From a virus: a DNA stretch of 64,000 nucleotides. The stretch's first letter is position 1; each line of letters starts with the position of its first letter. Made by a program: the position numbers and the translations under genes. The notes under the pieces were generated by a model that did not search any database, had not been told where the DNA came from, and worked only from the letters and a program-made list of their open reading frames with translations. The DNA lies in IMG/VR virus record IMGVR_UViG_3300002143_000235, positions 124,001 through 188,000 of that record; one strand, written 5' to 3'. Below are positions 63,254 through 64,000 of this stretch, piece after piece.

Positions 63254-64000
63254 TTATTTAGAAAAATATTCATGAACAGCATAAACAATTGCAACAGTAT
63301 CACAATCGTAATGTCCTGAACAATTGATGCAATTGATCTCAACAACTTTGAATCCTTCATTTGTAATAGCAATGTCAATAACAAATGCATCAGCTGGTTG
63401 ATATGTATCAATCATTTCTTGGGCAAAGGTAAACAATTCTAGTTCAGCATGAATATTTGTTCGTTCAGTTATTACACGCATATTGATCATGTACTGTGAC
63501 GCAGAGATGATCTTTCCATCAACCACAAAGAAACGTACTTCACGGAAGATATCTTTACGGGAACAGATTTGAACAGGCGTATCAGCATTGAGCGCACCGG
63601 TATGCACATTATTCAATGCCCATTCAACATATTCATCCCATGATTCTTTTGTAAATACCTGACCTGTGAATGCTTTGTTGTCTTCACACGGTCTAGCAAA
63701 AAATAAGTATCCAGGTTCTTTGAATGTATCAGAAAATTTGATAATCTGAGAATCGTGGTTAAGCATATGTGTACCATAGTGTGGAGCATAGATGCGGTAA
63801 TCATGGTTGTCATTATGCATTGAACCAGGTGACCATCCGTATTTTTTCGCAATATGAGCCATTTTTACAGTTCCCCAACAAAATACATCCTTTGTGTCAA
63901 AAGACTCGTGTATGATGTCCTGTGTGAACGGTACGATATGCACAGACTGGTACGGATACTCTAATCCTTCGAATGCATCGATGATTGACTGATACTTTGC
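63254..64000 (-). CDS. ATP-grasp domain protein, partial (5' end outside the window)
   Basis: Open to the window edge, so ~249 residues are visible. The C-terminal part fits a DUF4343-like ATP-grasp ligase: LFFARPCEDNKAFTGQVFTK, VQICSRKDIFREVRFFVVDG and AFVIDIAITNEGFKVVEINC with the Asp and Glu that bind Mg-ATP, then a final NCSGHYDCDTVAIVY. Such enzymes ligate a carboxylate to an amine or thiol; the substrate is unknown. GTG at 63943 is probably internal. Confidence 0.75.
   Translation of the reverse strand, partial: AKYQSIIDAFEGLEYPYQSVHIVPFTQDIIHESFDTKDVFCWGTVKMAHIAKKYGWSPGSMHNDNHDYRIYAPHYGTHMLNHDSQIIKFSDTFKEPGYLFFARPCEDNKAFTGQVFTKESWDEYVEWALNNVHTGALNADTPVQICSRKDIFREVRFFVVDGKIISASQYMINMRVITERTNIHAELELFTFAQEMIDTYQPADAFVIDIAITNEGFKVVEINCINCSGHYDCDTVAIVYAVHEYFSK

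Noticed and set aside
1-64000. Integrase, attachment sites or lysogeny regulators
   Set aside because: None were seen; the window is consistent with a lytic phage.

Overview
The window looks like part of the genome of a large contractile-tailed phage (myovirus) infecting a Bacteroidota host. It is AT-rich and densely coded, with genes in overlapping or abutting strings. Many genes are preceded by the Bacteroidota-type -7 box TAnnTTTG (TATATTTG or TATCTTTG) and few have a Shine-Dalgarno sequence. Distant relatives of the T4 virion and replication proteins are present: tail sheath C-terminus, tail tube, gp26/gp51-like baseplate chaperones, gp6-, gp7-, gp27- and gp5-like baseplate proteins, a gp45-like clamp, a gp47/SbcD nuclease, a primase and endonuclease V (DenV). 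No integrase, terminase or capsid gene lies in the window.

Layout. 1-548: end of the tail sheath gene. 591-2768 (minus): small genes and a sliding-clamp-like gene. 2.9-21.4 kb: mostly small accessory genes, including a WGR-PARP polymerase, a 2OG-Fe(II) oxygenase, a gp47-like nuclease, an interrupted KptA/Tpt1, ClpP followed directly by a tmRNA gene, a lytic transglycosylase, a 5'(3')-deoxyribonucleotidase, a DUF4326 protein, a macrodomain-like protein and several HAD proteins. 21.6-24.9 kb: baseplate chaperones and tail tube. 26.2-29.7 kb: a loosely spaced tRNA cluster (Leu x2-3, Ile x2, Thr, Cys x2, Met and atypical tRNA-like genes) with structured spacers, an HNH gene beside a broken tRNA-Leu, and small membrane or HAD genes. 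30-33.4 kb: small genes and a CCA-adding enzyme. 33.4-37 kb: tail fibre or adhesin genes. 37-38.7 kb (minus): primase. 38.9 kb: ECF-like sigma factor. 39.6-43.2 kb: a mono-ADP-ribosyltransferase and proteins sharing a possible capsid-targeting N-terminus. 43.4-57.7 kb: baseplate operon ending in a gp5-like spike with an L,D-transpeptidase-like C-terminus. 58 kb: GMP reductase. 59-64 kb (minus): DenV, ADP-ribosylglycohydrolase, a membrane metalloprotease and an ATP-grasp protein.

Three themes link the genes. First, there is a scattered but nearly complete ADP-ribose toolkit: two writers (PARP, mART), a reader (macrodomain), an eraser (ARH/DraG) and a Tpt1-type NAD-dependent RNA phosphotransferase. 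Second, there is translation and RNA upkeep: tRNAs without an encoded CCA end plus a CCA-adding enzyme, and a phage tmRNA next to ClpP with an unusually long 35-residue tag frame. Third, two promoter classes are visible. TATATTTG boxes precede accessory genes, and an AATATATAA-type motif precedes virion genes and the sigma gene itself, suggesting that the phage sigma factor drives late transcription.
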